From the NCBI RefSeq assembly GCF_900116535.1, contig NZ_FPAU01000003.1:436403-500402 (forward strand): 64,000 nt of DNA, in the 5' to 3' direction. Every line of letters begins with the position of its first letter. Within the stretch, counting starts at the first letter, position 1. This DNA comes from Kosakonia arachidis (lineage in GTDB: Bacteria; Pseudomonadota; Gammaproteobacteria; Enterobacterales; Enterobacteriaceae). The notes beneath the pieces were generated by a model. It ran no database searches, was not told the origin of the DNA, and saw only the letters and a program-made list of their open reading frames with translations. Shown in pieces: positions 36,832-45,556 of this stretch. The translations under genes and the position numbers were made by a program.

Positions 36832-37448
36832 GTCGGGAGGGATTACGACATTTATTTAGTGAATCGTCTATTAATCAGTATTCATTTCATTTTTTTAAAG
36901 AGTACTCGGTGTTACACCAGGCATTTAAGTACACGCCTTTTTTTTCCGTTATCTATTCACTTTTGGGACACAGGAAAGAGCGGCGGGAGTGCCTGACGTG
37001 TTTGCACTGGCTTTCGCTTTCTTACCCCGATGTTCAGCATGTTGTTCTGGCGGGGGACGATCGAGAAGCCCAACTGGTGGGACATCTCTCTCCCTTGAGG
37101 CTACATGGTATTTTGAGCAAATCGTCCCCGCTGATTGTGTTACTGGAGCAACTGGGGATGCTACTGGGAGAAACACGGCATATTAATGAAAACATGATCA
37201 ATAATTGGTACGTGAGACAGTGTCGGACGCTCAGCCCGACAGAATGGGAGCTCCTGAATTACCTGGGGCGCGGTTCTTCGCTGGTCGAGATAGCTTCGTT
37301 GTTGGATCGGAATGTGAAAACTATCCGCGCGCATAAATTCAACGCGATGACGAAGTTGGGTATTACGTCTGACGTCGGATTATTGGACGCTGCAGACATT
37401 CTGACCTGGAACCCACCAGCTCCCCCTTCAACGTCGGAGCTGATGTAG
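36777..37448 (+). CDS. bglJ: LuxR-type transcription activator BglJ
   Basis: 223 residues, close to E. coli BglJ (225), with N-terminal divergent receiver-like domain and C-terminal LuxR helix-turn-helix LSPTEWELLNYLGRGSSLVEIASLLDRNVKTIRAHKFNAMTKLGI. It lacks a canonical phospho-acceptor set. BglJ forms a heterodimer with RcsB and relieves H-NS silencing of targets such as bgl. Its start lies inside the 3' end of the yjjQ frame (55 bases), so the TGA in yjjQ could lower its expression through translational coupling. Confidence 0.88.
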   Translation: MENSHAKGNVAIIEKCAMSREGLRHLFSESSINQYSFHFFKEYSVLHQAFKYTPFFSVIYSLLGHRKERRECLTCLHWLSLSYPDVQHVVLAGDDREAQLVGHLSPLRLHGILSKSSPLIVLLEQLGMLLGETRHINENMINNWYVRQCRTLSPTEWELLNYLGRGSSLVEIASLLDRNVKTIRAHKFNAMTKLGITSDVGLLDAADILTWNPPAPPSTSELM

Positions 37449-37495
37449 TTCAGAGCGGTTTTAGCGCCAGGTTTGCTGTATCTGGCACTGTGACG

Positions 37496-37954
37496 TTACA
37501 GGCAAACGTCAATCCATTTTGCGCGGGTGAGTTCAGCCATTCGCTCAGGTGAAATGCGGACTGCGCTGTGGATGGCTCCCGCAGCGGGCAGGACTTCCGG
37601 ATACTGTTTTAGTGAGATATCACAATATATTGCCAACGGGTTTTCTAACCCAAACGGACAGACTCCGCCCACCGGATGCCCGGTAATCACAACGACCTCA
37701 TCGCTGCTCAGCATGCGAGCTTTCGCGCCAAAGGTGCTTTTCAGTTTTTTGTTATCCAGGCGAGCGTCGCCTTTAGCTACGACGAGAATAACTTCATTTT
37801 TTACTTTTAATGACAGCGTCTTGGCGATTTGCCCTGGTTCAACATGGTGCGCGGCGGCGGCCAGTGCAACAGTCGCGGTACTTTGGTTCAGCTCAATAAT
37901 ATCGATATCGGGGGCATTGTCGGCAAAGAATTGCCGCACGGACTGCAAACTCAT
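37496..37954 (-). CDS. YbaK/ProX-domain protein (putative aminoacyl-tRNA deacylase)
   Basis: 152 residues, a single YbaK-type editing domain. Motifs: QIAKTLSLKVKNEVILVVAKGDARLDNKKL with the conserved Lys, and GHPVGGVCPFGLENPLAIYCD, the GxxxGGxxPFG signature of the family. Relatives hydrolyse Ala or Cys from mischarged tRNA-Pro. Not at this place in E. coli. Exact specificity unknown. Confidence 0.85.
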   Translation of the reverse strand: MSLQSVRQFFADNAPDIDIIELNQSTATVALAAAAHHVEPGQIAKTLSLKVKNEVILVVAKGDARLDNKKLKSTFGAKARMLSSDEVVVITGHPVGGVCPFGLENPLAIYCDISLKQYPEVLPAAGAIHSAVRISPERMAELTRAKWIDVCL

Positions 37955-38068
37955 GATGTTCTCCTGACTGGGATCGCTATTAATCTGTCATAAGCCTGTT
38001 ATCCATGTAAATATCCCGATGTAACAAACCTTTCTACAAAGTTTCTCGATCGCCTTCACAATCGCAGA

Positions 38069-38089
38069 AACCGGTTACAGTAACCGGTT
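38069..38089. promoter_or_regulatory. Tandem LacI-type operator-like palindrome upstream of EIIC
   Basis: A 21-base perfect dyad made of AACCGGTTAC, one central A, and GTAACCGGTT. Each arm itself holds the 8-bp palindrome AACCGGTT, the core of several LacI/GalR-type operators such as AscG. It lies about 200 bases before the EIIC start, in the 336-bp gap 37955-38290. Confidence 0.55.
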
Positions 38090-38161
38090 GCAGTGTCCTC
38101 ATCGCGGGTTAATACTCATTTTGTCCTTCCTTCTGTACCTAAAATCAAAAAAGAGCCGTCT

Positions 38162-38272
38162 ATGAAACCTACACTGCTTTGTCGTAATGCTGGTTTAAAA
38201 ACCCGCATGGTTTCAAACCTAAAAATGGATCGCTGCACGGCAAAACATCCGCTGGTGCGCTTATTTTTTTAG
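38162..38272 (+). CDS. Possible 36-residue leader ORF
   Basis: ATG at 38162 (AAGAG ten bases upstream) opens MKPTLLCRNAGLKTRMVSN and ends at TAG 38270-38272 after a T8 run, 18 bases before the EIIC start. It could be a leader peptide or chance. No homologue is recognised. Confidence 0.2.
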   Translation: MKPTLLCRNAGLKTRMVSNLKMDRCTAKHPLVRLFF

Positions 38273-38290
38273 TCTGACAGGAGAGCTGAT

Positions 38291-39631
38291 ATGTCTGCTA
38301 ACCATGCTGCGTTTAATCTTATTTTCCGGTTTATAGAAAACTATGTTAGCCCGATCGCCGGGCGGATCTCTTCTCAACGTCATGTTATGGCCATCCGTGA
38401 CGGCTTTATTTCTGCGATGCCGTTTATGATTGTTGGCTCATTCTTACTGGTCTTTGCCTATCCGCCTTTTTCACCGGATACCACCTGGGGATTTGCGCGC
38501 GCCTGGCTGGATCTGGCGAAACAGTATGAAGGGCGGATCCTTACGCCTTTCGATATGACGATGGGCATTATGTCCATTTATATCTGTGCAGCGATTGCTT
38601 ATAACCTCGGTAAGCATTACGTGAAGTCGCATCAGCTCGATCCTTTCATGTGCGCGATGCTGTCGCTGATGGCGTTTTTACTGGTTGCGGCCCCGAAAAC
38701 CAACGGTACGCTTCCGGTAGACAGCCTGGGTGGAACCGGTATTTTCACCGCAATACTGGTGGCGATTTACTGTGTCGAAATGATGCGTTTCCTGAAGGCG
38801 CACAATATTGGCATTCGTCTGCCGGATCAGGTGCCGCCGATGATCAAAAATTCGTTTGATCTGCTGATCCCGGTGCTTGTCGTCGTGCTGACACTCTACC
38901 CGTTAAGCCTGTTGATCCAGTCGCAGTTCACTATGTTCATCCCACAGGCGATTATGGCGCTGTTCAAACCGCTGGTAGCGGCGGCGGATTCTCTGCCGGC
39001 GATCCTGCTGGCGGTGATTATTGCTCATCTGTTGTGGTTTGCCGGTATTCACGGTGCGGCTATTGTTTCGGGCATGCTGCAAATGTTCTGGTTAACCAAT
39101 CTGGGGATCAACCAGAGCGCGCTGGCGCAGAGCGCGCCGTTGCCACACATCTTTATGGAAGCGTTCTGGACTTTCTTTATTGTGATAGGTGGCTCCGGCG
39201 CGACAATGGGGCTGGTGTTCTGCTATTTACGCAGTCGCTCGGTTCATCTGCGCTCGATTGGTCGGCTGAGCGTAGTGCCCAGTATCTTCAATATCAATGA
39301 ACCGGTGATTTTCGGCACCCCAATTGTCATGAATCCAGTGTTCTTTATTCCTTTCCTGCTGGCACCGACAGTCAATGCTATTGTTGCGTGGGCCGCCATG
39401 AAGCTGGATCTGATTGGCAGAGTGATTTCTGTTGTACCGTGGACGGCACCCGCACCGATTGGCGGAGCATGGGCGCTTGGCTGGGATTTCCGTGCCGCGA
39501 TTCTTGTCATACTGCTTGCCTGTATTTCTGCCGTTATCTATTTCCCTTTCTTTAAAGTGTATGAGAAACAGCTCCTGGAACAGGAGGCGGAAGAGGCACA
39601 GCGTACAGAGGATGAAAAACAGATCGCTTAA
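38291..39631 (+). CDS. PTS EIIC, lactose/cellobiose family, without local EIIA or EIIB
   Basis: 446 residues with about ten membrane spans of the Lac/Cel EIIC family: AIRDGFISAMPFMIVGSFLLV at the N-terminus, HLLWFAGIHGAAIVSGML and FNINEPVIFGTPIVMNP with the NEP motif that binds sugar. The C-terminal tail (YEKQLLEQEAEEAQRTEDEKQ) is charged. ChbC-like; may take up a beta-glucoside or chitobiose-like sugar, with EIIB/EIIA partners encoded elsewhere. AGGAG precedes the ATG. Confidence 0.88.
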   Translation: MSANHAAFNLIFRFIENYVSPIAGRISSQRHVMAIRDGFISAMPFMIVGSFLLVFAYPPFSPDTTWGFARAWLDLAKQYEGRILTPFDMTMGIMSIYICAAIAYNLGKHYVKSHQLDPFMCAMLSLMAFLLVAAPKTNGTLPVDSLGGTGIFTAILVAIYCVEMMRFLKAHNIGIRLPDQVPPMIKNSFDLLIPVLVVVLTLYPLSLLIQSQFTMFIPQAIMALFKPLVAAADSLPAILLAVIIAHLLWFAGIHGAAIVSGMLQMFWLTNLGINQSALAQSAPLPHIFMEAFWTFFIVIGGSGATMGLVFCYLRSRSVHLRSIGRLSVVPSIFNINEPVIFGTPIVMNPVFFIPFLLAPTVNAIVAWAAMKLDLIGRVISVVPWTAPAPIGGAWALGWDFRAAILVILLACISAVIYFPFFKVYEKQLLEQEAEEAQRTEDEKQIA

Positions 39632-39658
39632 AACAGTCGGGCCCGGGAATACCATCAA

Positions 39659-39677
39659 GGGAGGCGTAATGCCTCCC
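39659..39677. terminator. Hairpin between convergent EIIC and fhuF
   Basis: 7-bp stem GGGAGGC/GCCTCCC with a 5-nt loop, followed on the plus strand by GGATTATTTC. Probably a bidirectional terminator; it ends four bases before the fhuF stop codon. Confidence 0.55.
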
Positions 39678-39680
39678 GGA

Positions 39681-40469
39681 TTATTTCAGCGTGCAATCAC
39701 CGCACTGTTGTACATCTGGCAGCCGGTAACGCTGGCAGCAGGTACGACGTACCAGCGCACCATCGCGCAGTACAACAGTGCGCCACAGTGGATTGTCGCT
39801 GCCGTCGGAAAGCTGTTTTTCGAAGAAACAGCTCTGGCGTAATGTCGTGATGTGTGCTTCACCCAGCAGCGGGATCATCTCACCCAGGCACCAGTTGATC
39901 AGATAGCCGCTGTTGCTCCAGATAAGTTTGCCATTGATATCTCCCGTGGCTTCCAGTGCCTGAACTACCGGCAGCATTGCCTGCGAAACCAGTGCGGTAA
40001 TCCGCTGCGCATCATTTTGTGCGGTTAGCTGATGGTCCCGCTGTATATCAATCCAGAAACAGGCCGCGCGTCCTGTTTCATGAAATTCAACGTGAAAATG
40101 TTCAGGTGCGAGGCTAATAGCGCTTTTTTGCGTTAACAGCGCCAGTAGTAAGGGAGGCACCATTAATCCCAGATACCATTGTGCCCATAGTGACAGCAGC
40201 GGTTTGTTTTCGCGCGGTAGCGCCATTTGGTGACGATAAATATGATCGGAATAAGTCGCAATCAGCGATTGTAGCGCGGCTGGCCGTGACCATTCTGCCA
40301 GTGTCTGTGCTTGCCATGGTACGGGTTCATTAAAGCGGATAACATCGAGCAGATGGGCGCGCGTGTTGGCGATCGTTTCCCGCATCGCATTAGCCATCGA
40401 ATCGCGTTCATCAACGAGATGGCTTCTCCGGATAACATGTTCAGTGATCGATGCGGTACGGTAAGTCAT
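39681..40469 (-). CDS. fhuF: Ferric hydroxamate siderophore reductase
   Basis: 262 residues from MTYRTASITEHVIRR, like E. coli FhuF (262). The C-terminal RRTCCQRYRLPDVQQCGDCTLK holds the unusual CC-x10-C-x2-C [2Fe-2S] site. It reduces iron in ferrioxamine or coprogen-type complexes in the cytoplasm. A Fur box lies upstream. Together with the receptor at the left edge it suggests use of hydroxamate siderophores. Confidence 0.94.
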   Translation of the reverse strand: MTYRTASITEHVIRRSHLVDERDSMANAMRETIANTRAHLLDVIRFNEPVPWQAQTLAEWSRPAALQSLIATYSDHIYRHQMALPRENKPLLSLWAQWYLGLMVPPLLLALLTQKSAISLAPEHFHVEFHETGRAACFWIDIQRDHQLTAQNDAQRITALVSQAMLPVVQALEATGDINGKLIWSNSGYLINWCLGEMIPLLGEAHITTLRQSCFFEKQLSDGSDNPLWRTVVLRDGALVRRTCCQRYRLPDVQQCGDCTLK

Positions 40470-40493
40470 ACTACTCGTTGGATGAGGAATGCA

Positions 40494-40512
40494 GATGATA
40501 ATGATTAACAAT
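40494..40512. promoter_or_regulatory. Fur box of fhuF
   Basis: GATGATAATGATTAACAAT matches the 19-base Fur consensus at most positions, including the central AATGAT, and lies 25 bases upstream of the fhuF start. Confidence 0.7.
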
Positions 40513-40572
40513 CCTATCTACAGGTAAAACCGATAGCAAGATTTTTTATCGTAAAGTTAGCGCTGCGGCGCC

Positions 40573-41637
40573 TCAGGCGAGGTGCAATTCCCCGCTTACC
40601 AGAATATTGTTGCGGCCCAGATGCTTAGCTTCATATAACGCTTTATCTGCCCGCTCAATCGCTGCGTCGATATTGTTATCCAGCAAGGGGGCAATACCAA
40701 TGCTGATGGTGACATTGGTGGCGACACTTTCATTAAACATATGCGGGATCTTCAGATCGTACACTTTCTGGCGAATGCGCTCGGCAGCCAGGCGCGCATG
40801 TTCCAGATCGGTATTATTCATCAGGATCATGAATTCTTCGCCGCCAAAGCGCGCGACGATATCGCGGGAACGCACGGCATCCCGCAATGCCGCAGAGACG
40901 CGAATCAGCGCCTGATCGCCCATCATATGGCCGTAGTGGTCGTTATAAGCCTTGAAGTGGTCGATATCCAGCAGCAGGACAAACAGTGAACTATCATCCA
41001 GCGCCAGTAGGTTATCGATTTTTGATTGCAGCCCGCGGCGGTTATATAACCCGGTAAGAGGATCTAGCATGCTCAAATCGTTTAAGGTCTTCCGTTCCTG
41101 CATTAAACGGTTCATTAACGCCTGGGCGAAATTATCATTACGCTTCTGAATCGCATGTTGTATGGCGATACCTAATACCGGCAAAGCAAAACTAAATATT
41201 AAACGGAGCTCGTTCTCCGGTCCGGAGAAATAGAGGCAAGCGACGAATACCGGCAATGAATGCAACAGAAACGCAGCAATGTTATTAGAAAAAGCAATCG
41301 AGCCAATAAAGAGAACATTCAGCAGGGCGATCAGCAAATATGATGAGGCGTTATGCTGGAATAAACCAAATTTCATGATTACATGCCATGCCCAAAGGCT
41401 GCCAAACATAAGAGAAATCAACGGGATATTGATTTTCTTTTTCGGACAGTATCTGTGCCATGCGGGCAACACGGCGCTCAACGCAAAAATGATACACGCT
41501 GGCAACGTAAAGGCACGCTGGTTATAGAGTGGCAGAGCCATGCAGGACATTGCTGAGAGTGCATTGAGTAGCAAGAAGAGTCGCAGGGACAATCGATATC
41601 TCTTGTTACATAGAGATTGCCAGGTTTGTAATTTCAT
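40573..41637 (-). CDS. Membrane diguanylate cyclase (GGDEF)
   Basis: 354 residues. Six or so hydrophobic segments in residues 15-175 form a membrane sensor part, then a GGDEF domain: DPLTGLYNRRGL, LLDIDHFKAYNDHYGH and the active site ARFGGEEFMIL. The inhibitory I-site RSRD is five residues before GGEEF, so product feedback is likely. Expected to make cyclic di-GMP. Not part of this region in E. coli. Confidence 0.9.
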   Translation of the reverse strand: MKLQTWQSLCNKRYRLSLRLFLLLNALSAMSCMALPLYNQRAFTLPACIIFALSAVLPAWHRYCPKKKINIPLISLMFGSLWAWHVIMKFGLFQHNASSYLLIALLNVLFIGSIAFSNNIAAFLLHSLPVFVACLYFSGPENELRLIFSFALPVLGIAIQHAIQKRNDNFAQALMNRLMQERKTLNDLSMLDPLTGLYNRRGLQSKIDNLLALDDSSLFVLLLDIDHFKAYNDHYGHMMGDQALIRVSAALRDAVRSRDIVARFGGEEFMILMNNTDLEHARLAAERIRQKVYDLKIPHMFNESVATNVTISIGIAPLLDNNIDAAIERADKALYEAKHLGRNNILVSGELHLA

Positions 41638-41893
41638 ACCTAAAAATCGTTATTTATCCGCAATGTAACACGATGTAGTGAGTCGATAAGGAAAGAAATA
41701 ACGCGAAGAAACAGTCATCGCGGAAAATTAGTGATTTGGATTTTTATTTAAGCAACGCTTAATTTATCACCTTAGGGAATGTCTGTCATCAGAAGATGAG
41801 CGATATCTATATTATGATAGCGGCAGAATGCTGACAAATGAGAAGTAATACCATATGATATTGGTTATCATTATCGGTATCAGAGATGAAAAC

Positions 41894-42133
41894 ATGTTGC
41901 AGCGAGTGCTGGGAAGTGGTTGGGGGATCGTCCTGCCGGGCATGATTGTTGCCGTTCTGGCATTGGCTGATCTTTCGAACAACGCATGGCGGATGGTAAT
42001 TTTGCTGGCTTTATTGCTGACTCCAGTGATGCTTTACCATAAGCGGTTACGGCATTTTATCCTGTTGCCTTCGGGCGTTGCTCTGGTCGGGGGAATGATA
42101 ATGATGTTGTTGAACTTGAAAGCAATGGTGTAG
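41894..42133 (+). CDS. yjjZ: Small DUF1435 membrane protein
   Basis: 79 residues from MLQRVLGSGWG, with two or three hydrophobic helices (GIVLPGMIVAVLALADL, WRMVILLALLLTPVMLY, FILLPSGVALVGGMIMML). An in-frame ATG at 41855 would add 13 residues; the shorter form suits E. coli YjjZ. Function unknown. The stretch 41638-41854 upstream shows nothing identifiable. Confidence 0.75.
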   Translation: MLQRVLGSGWGIVLPGMIVAVLALADLSNNAWRMVILLALLLTPVMLYHKRLRHFILLPSGVALVGGMIMMLLNLKAMV

Positions 42134-42166
42134 CAGGGAAGTCATACAGGGGAAGTATAAGATATC

Positions 42167-42253
42167 TGGTGCGAGGGGGGGGACTTGAACCCCCACGTCC
42201 GTAAGGACACTAACACCTGAAGCTAGCGCGTCTACCAATTCCGCCACCTTCGC
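42167..42253 (-). tRNA. leuV: tRNA-Leu (CAG), copy 3
   Basis: 87 bases including encoded CCA, class II tRNA with long variable arm. Sequence GCGAAGGTGGCGGAATTGGT at the 5' end, anticodon CAG in CTAGCTTCAGGTGTTAG. The variable-arm stem is GTCC-TTAC-GGAC. In E. coli leuQPV holds this place. Assignment of V, P or Q to single copies is by order only. Confidence 0.96.
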
Positions 42254-42285
42254 ACAGTCATCTTACTATTCAGATATCGCCTCGT

Positions 42286-42372
42286 TGGTGCGAGGGGGGG
42301 GACTTGAACCCCCACGTCCGTAAGAACACTAACACCTGAAGCTAGCGCGTCTACCAATTCCGCCACCTTCGC
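42286..42372 (-). tRNA. leuP: tRNA-Leu (CAG), copy 2
   Basis: As the copy at 42167, with one difference: the variable-arm stem reads GTTC-TTAC-GGAC, giving a wobble pair. 32 bases separate it from copy 3. Confidence 0.96.
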
Positions 42373-42400
42373 ACAGTGCGAGCGATATCTACGTGGTTTA

Positions 42401-42487
42401 TGGTGCGAGGGGGGGGACTTGAACCCCCACGTCCGTAAGAACACTAACACCTGAAGCTAGCGCGTCTACCAATTCCGCCACCTTCGC
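42401..42487 (-). tRNA. leuQ: tRNA-Leu (CAG), copy 1
   Basis: Identical to copy 2. First of the three transcribed from the promoter at 42529-42556, 28 bases upstream of copy 2. Confidence 0.96.
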
Positions 42488-42528
42488 ATACCATCGATAC
42501 TTTTGAAGTATCGTTACCACGGAGGCGC

Positions 42529-42556
42529 ATTCTAGATGTTTTCAACTTTTCGTCAA
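42529..42556 (-). promoter_or_regulatory. Sigma-70 promoter of the leu tRNA operon
   Basis: On the minus strand: -35 TTGACG, 16-base spacer, -10 TAGAAT, then the GC-rich discriminator GCGCCTCC typical of stringently controlled stable RNA promoters. Confidence 0.85.
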
Positions 42557-42608
42557 TAGATAATTGCTGAGAACACCACTGATTGCTGCAAAAATGGACG
42601 CTATGAAT

Positions 42609-42647
42609 GGATAAAAAGAAGAATCCCGGCGAACAGCACTCGCCGGG
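42609..42647 (-). terminator. Terminator of rsmC
   Basis: 8-bp stem CCCGGCGA/TCGCCGGG with 7-nt loop 11 bases after the rsmC stop; for minus-strand transcription it is followed by ATTCTTCTTTTTAT. Confidence 0.8.
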
Positions 42648-42657
42648 AAAAGAGCGA

Positions 42658-43686
42658 TTATTTCAGTGCCTGGCGCGTCATTACAGTGCGGTAAACCTTG
42701 AAACGCCCGGTTTGCGCGAGCACTTCATGGAAACCGAAGGTCTGATCTAACACATCCGGGTACGGCAGGAAGGCGTTAGCGACAATGCGCAGCTCGCCGC
42801 CGCTGTTCAGATGACGCACCGCACCGCGTATCAACGTCTGCGCAGCTTCAAGACTGGTTTGCAGGCCATCATGGAACGGTGGATTGGAGATAATCATATC
42901 GAAGCGCCCCGTGACTTCAGAGAAGACATTGCTGGCAAAGACCTCCCCTTCAAAGCCGTTGGCGGCAAGCGTCGCGCGGCTGGCTTCTACCGCTGGAGCG
43001 GAAACGTCGCACAAGGTTAAACGTACTTTCGGCGAATGGCTCGCCAGCACCGCTGCCAACACACCGGCGCCGCAGCCAACATCCAGCACTTTACCTTTCG
43101 TGTGCGGTGTCAGGGTCGAGAGCAACAACTGGCTGCCCACATCTAATCCATCACGGCTAAAGACGCCCGGCAGGGTTTTAATCGTCAGATCGCCCAGTGC
43201 ATACTCGCCCCAGAAACCATTCGCATCAAAGTCAGATTTCTTCTCCAGACGACCGTAATACAGGCCGCAGCGACGCGCGCTGTCTATTTTGTTGAGCGGG
43301 CAATACACAGCCAGCATCTGCTCGGCGCTTCGCACGCCGCTACGGTTTTCGCCGACGACGAAAATATCGCAGCCAACAGGCAGCAGCGACAGCAGATTCA
43401 TTAGTTGAAACTGCGCTTCGGGTTTATTTTTGGGCCAGTAATAGATCAGCGTATCGACCTCGCCGATCGTATCATTGTCAGCGACCAGGCTGTAACAGGC
43501 GCGTTCGCCCATCTGCTGGTTTAAGGTTTGCCACTGGTGAAACTGTTGTGTCCAGGCACGGCTTTCAGCCGTCTCCAGACGCGCTGGCAGGTCATCCTGC
43601 AAATCACCGGCAAACAGAATGCGGTTGGTTTCGAAATCGTCACTGTGGCGCAGCAAGACTTCACTTGCCGGGGTAAAAGCAGACAT
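42658..43686 (-). CDS. rsmC: 16S rRNA m2G1207 methyltransferase
   Basis: 342 residues (E. coli 343). N-terminal RNA-binding pseudo-methyltransferase domain, then a C-terminal SAM-binding domain with [16 protein letters not shown] and the catalytic ISNPPFHDG. Methylates G1207 in 16S rRNA of the 30S subunit. Divergent from holD across a 265-bp gap that holds an ERIC element. Confidence 0.95.
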   Translation of the reverse strand: MSAFTPASEVLLRHSDDFETNRILFAGDLQDDLPARLETAESRAWTQQFHQWQTLNQQMGERACYSLVADNDTIGEVDTLIYYWPKNKPEAQFQLMNLLSLLPVGCDIFVVGENRSGVRSAEQMLAVYCPLNKIDSARRCGLYYGRLEKKSDFDANGFWGEYALGDLTIKTLPGVFSRDGLDVGSQLLLSTLTPHTKGKVLDVGCGAGVLAAVLASHSPKVRLTLCDVSAPAVEASRATLAANGFEGEVFASNVFSEVTGRFDMIISNPPFHDGLQTSLEAAQTLIRGAVRHLNSGGELRIVANAFLPYPDVLDQTFGFHEVLAQTGRFKVYRTVMTRQALK

Positions 43687-43720
43687 GAATGGGGGTTCCT
43701 CGTTTAACTCAGGCGGCGAT

Positions 43721-43848
43721 TATACACGTTATCCTTCAAACTGCCTCTTTGTTGGCTTCGCCTTTGCACCCCAGTCACTGACTTATGTAAGCTCCTGGGG
43801 CTGCGCGGTCTTTGCTGCCTCGACGCAGTGTGAATGATGTTGTGTAGA
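43721..43848. repeat. ERIC element between rsmC and holD
   Basis: About 128 bases. The left end is identical to the ERIC at 6522 for over 45 bases. The centre (CTTATGTAAGCTCCTGGGG) is the region used as the ERIC1R typing primer. The right end is degenerate. Confidence 0.85.
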
Positions 43849-43951
43849 TGCGTTATCCTGCACACTGTTTCGTTGGGGGCGAGTGTCGTTGATGGCGCAT
43901 TTTCGCCGAGTTTGCTATATTTGCGCGCCTGACACACAGGAGTGTTTCGCT

Positions 43952-44365
43952 ATGACTTCCCGACGCGACTGGCAATTACAGCAACTGGGCATTACTCAGT
44001 GGAGCTTGCGACGCCCGGCGGTGTTGCAGGGCGAAATCGCCATTTCGCTGCCTGCCCATATTCGTTTGGTGATGGTCGCTTTCGAACCGCCGATGCTTGC
44101 CGAACCGCTGGTGAGCGACGTACTGCGTGCGCTTACCATTACGGTGGATCAGGTATTACAGTTGACGCCGGATCGCGTCGCGATGCTGCCGCCGGGCAGC
44201 CAGTGCAACAGTTGGTGGCTGGGCGTCGATGAACCTCAATCACTGGCGGGTGCACAGGTCGCAACGCCCGGCATGGATGAATTACGCACTAACCCTGCGG
44301 CACGCGCCGCGTTATGGCAACAAATCTGCGAACATGAACACGATTTCTTCCCTCAGCACGGCTGA
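43952..44365 (+). CDS. holD: DNA polymerase III psi subunit
   Basis: 137 residues from MTSRRDWQLQQLGITQWSLRRP, as E. coli HolD. The N-terminal segment binds the clamp loader; the rest binds chi (HolC) and links it to SSB. AGGAG ten bases before the start. Its 3' end overlaps rimI by 32 bases. Confidence 0.94.
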   Translation: MTSRRDWQLQQLGITQWSLRRPAVLQGEIAISLPAHIRLVMVAFEPPMLAEPLVSDVLRALTITVDQVLQLTPDRVAMLPPGSQCNSWWLGVDEPQSLAGAQVATPGMDELRTNPAARAALWQQICEHEHDFFPQHG

Positions 44366-44774
44366 TTTAGCCCGCGCATATCAGATTGAAACACGGGCGC
44401 ACGCCTTCCCCTGGAGCGAAAAGACCTTCGCCAGCAATCAAGGGGATCGTTATCTCAACTACCGGTTAATGGTGGGCGATGAGATGGCGGCTTTCGCCAT
44501 TACGCAAGTTGTGCTGGATGAAGCCACATTGTTCAACATCGCAGTTGATCCCGCCTGGCAACGCAAAGGGTTTGGCCGCAAGTTGCTTGAACATTTGATC
44601 CGCGAGCTGGAAGGCTGTGAGGTATTAACCCTGTGGCTGGAAGTGCGCGCTTCTAACGTGGGCGCGATTGCACTGTATGAAAGTGTAGGTTTTAACGAGG
44701 CGACAATCCGCCGCAATTACTATCCCACCGCCAACGGGCGCGAAGACGCGATAGTGATGGCTCTGTCAATTTAA
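44334..44774 (+). CDS. rimI: Ribosomal protein S18 alanine N-acetyltransferase
   Basis: 146 residues from MNTISSLSTADL. GNAT motif A is FNIAVDPAWQRKGFGRKLLEHLI, with VRASNVGAIALYESVGF and YYPTANGREDAIVM. It acetylates the N-terminal Ala of S18. Overlap with holD indicates translational coupling. Confidence 0.94.
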   Translation: MNTISSLSTADLARAYQIETRAHAFPWSEKTFASNQGDRYLNYRLMVGDEMAAFAITQVVLDEATLFNIAVDPAWQRKGFGRKLLEHLIRELEGCEVLTLWLEVRASNVGAIALYESVGFNEATIRRNYYPTANGREDAIVMALSI

Positions 44775-44786
44775 AAAGGTGATGTA

Positions 44787-45464
44787 ATGAAATGGGACTG
44801 GATACTCTTTGATGCTGACGAAACGCTGTTTACCTTTGATGCGTTTGGCGGCTTACAACGGATGTTTCTTGACTATAGCGTGACATTCACCGACCAGGAC
44901 TTTCTTGAGTATCAGTCTGTTAATAAGCCACTATGGGTTGATTACCAGAATGGCGCTATCACCGCGTTGCAACTGCAACATCGCCGTTTTCAGGGCTGGT
45001 CTGAGCGCCTGAACGTTCCGGCAGGTTCGTTGAACGACGCGTTTCTGAATGCGATGGCTGAAATTTGCTCTCCGCTGCCGGGGGCCGTTTCTTTGCTCGA
45101 CAGCCTGAAAGGCAAGGCGAAGCTGGGTATTATTACCAACGGTTTTACCGCGTTGCAGCAAACTCGCCTGGAACGCACCGGCTTGCGCGACTATTTTCAT
45201 TTATTGGTGATCTCCGAAGAAGTCGGCGTCGCCAAGCCCGATCGCCGCATTTTCGATCACGCGTTACAACTGGCCGGTAACCCGGATCGCGAGCGCGTCA
45301 TGATGGTGGGTGATACGGCAGAATCTGACATTCTGGGCGGCATCAACGCCGGGTTGTCCACCTGCTGGCTGAATGTGCACAATCGCGCGCTGCCTGAAGG
45401 CATTAACCCGACCTGGACCGTAACGTCCCTGAACGAACTGGAGCAACGCCTGTGTAAACATTGA
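44787..45464 (+). CDS. yjjG: HAD-family nucleotidase (dUMP/UMP/dTMP phosphatase)
   Basis: 225 residues, as E. coli YjjG. HAD motif I FDADETLF, motif II ITNGF, motif III Lys in [11 protein letters not shown], motif [12 protein letters not shown]. Acts on pyrimidine nucleotides, including non-canonical ones. 12 bases after rimI; third gene of holD-rimI-yjjG. Confidence 0.93.
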   Translation: MKWDWILFDADETLFTFDAFGGLQRMFLDYSVTFTDQDFLEYQSVNKPLWVDYQNGAITALQLQHRRFQGWSERLNVPAGSLNDAFLNAMAEICSPLPGAVSLLDSLKGKAKLGIITNGFTALQQTRLERTGLRDYFHLLVISEEVGVAKPDRRIFDHALQLAGNPDRERVMMVGDTAESDILGGINAGLSTCWLNVHNRALPEGINPTWTVTSLNELEQRLCKH

Positions 45465-45556
45465 TTGTCTGCACTTCGCTGTTGAGTACAATAGCCGCAT
45501 TTTTCGTATCTCATCGCGTGGCCTGAGGCCGCGTAATTACACAGAAGATTTTTATT

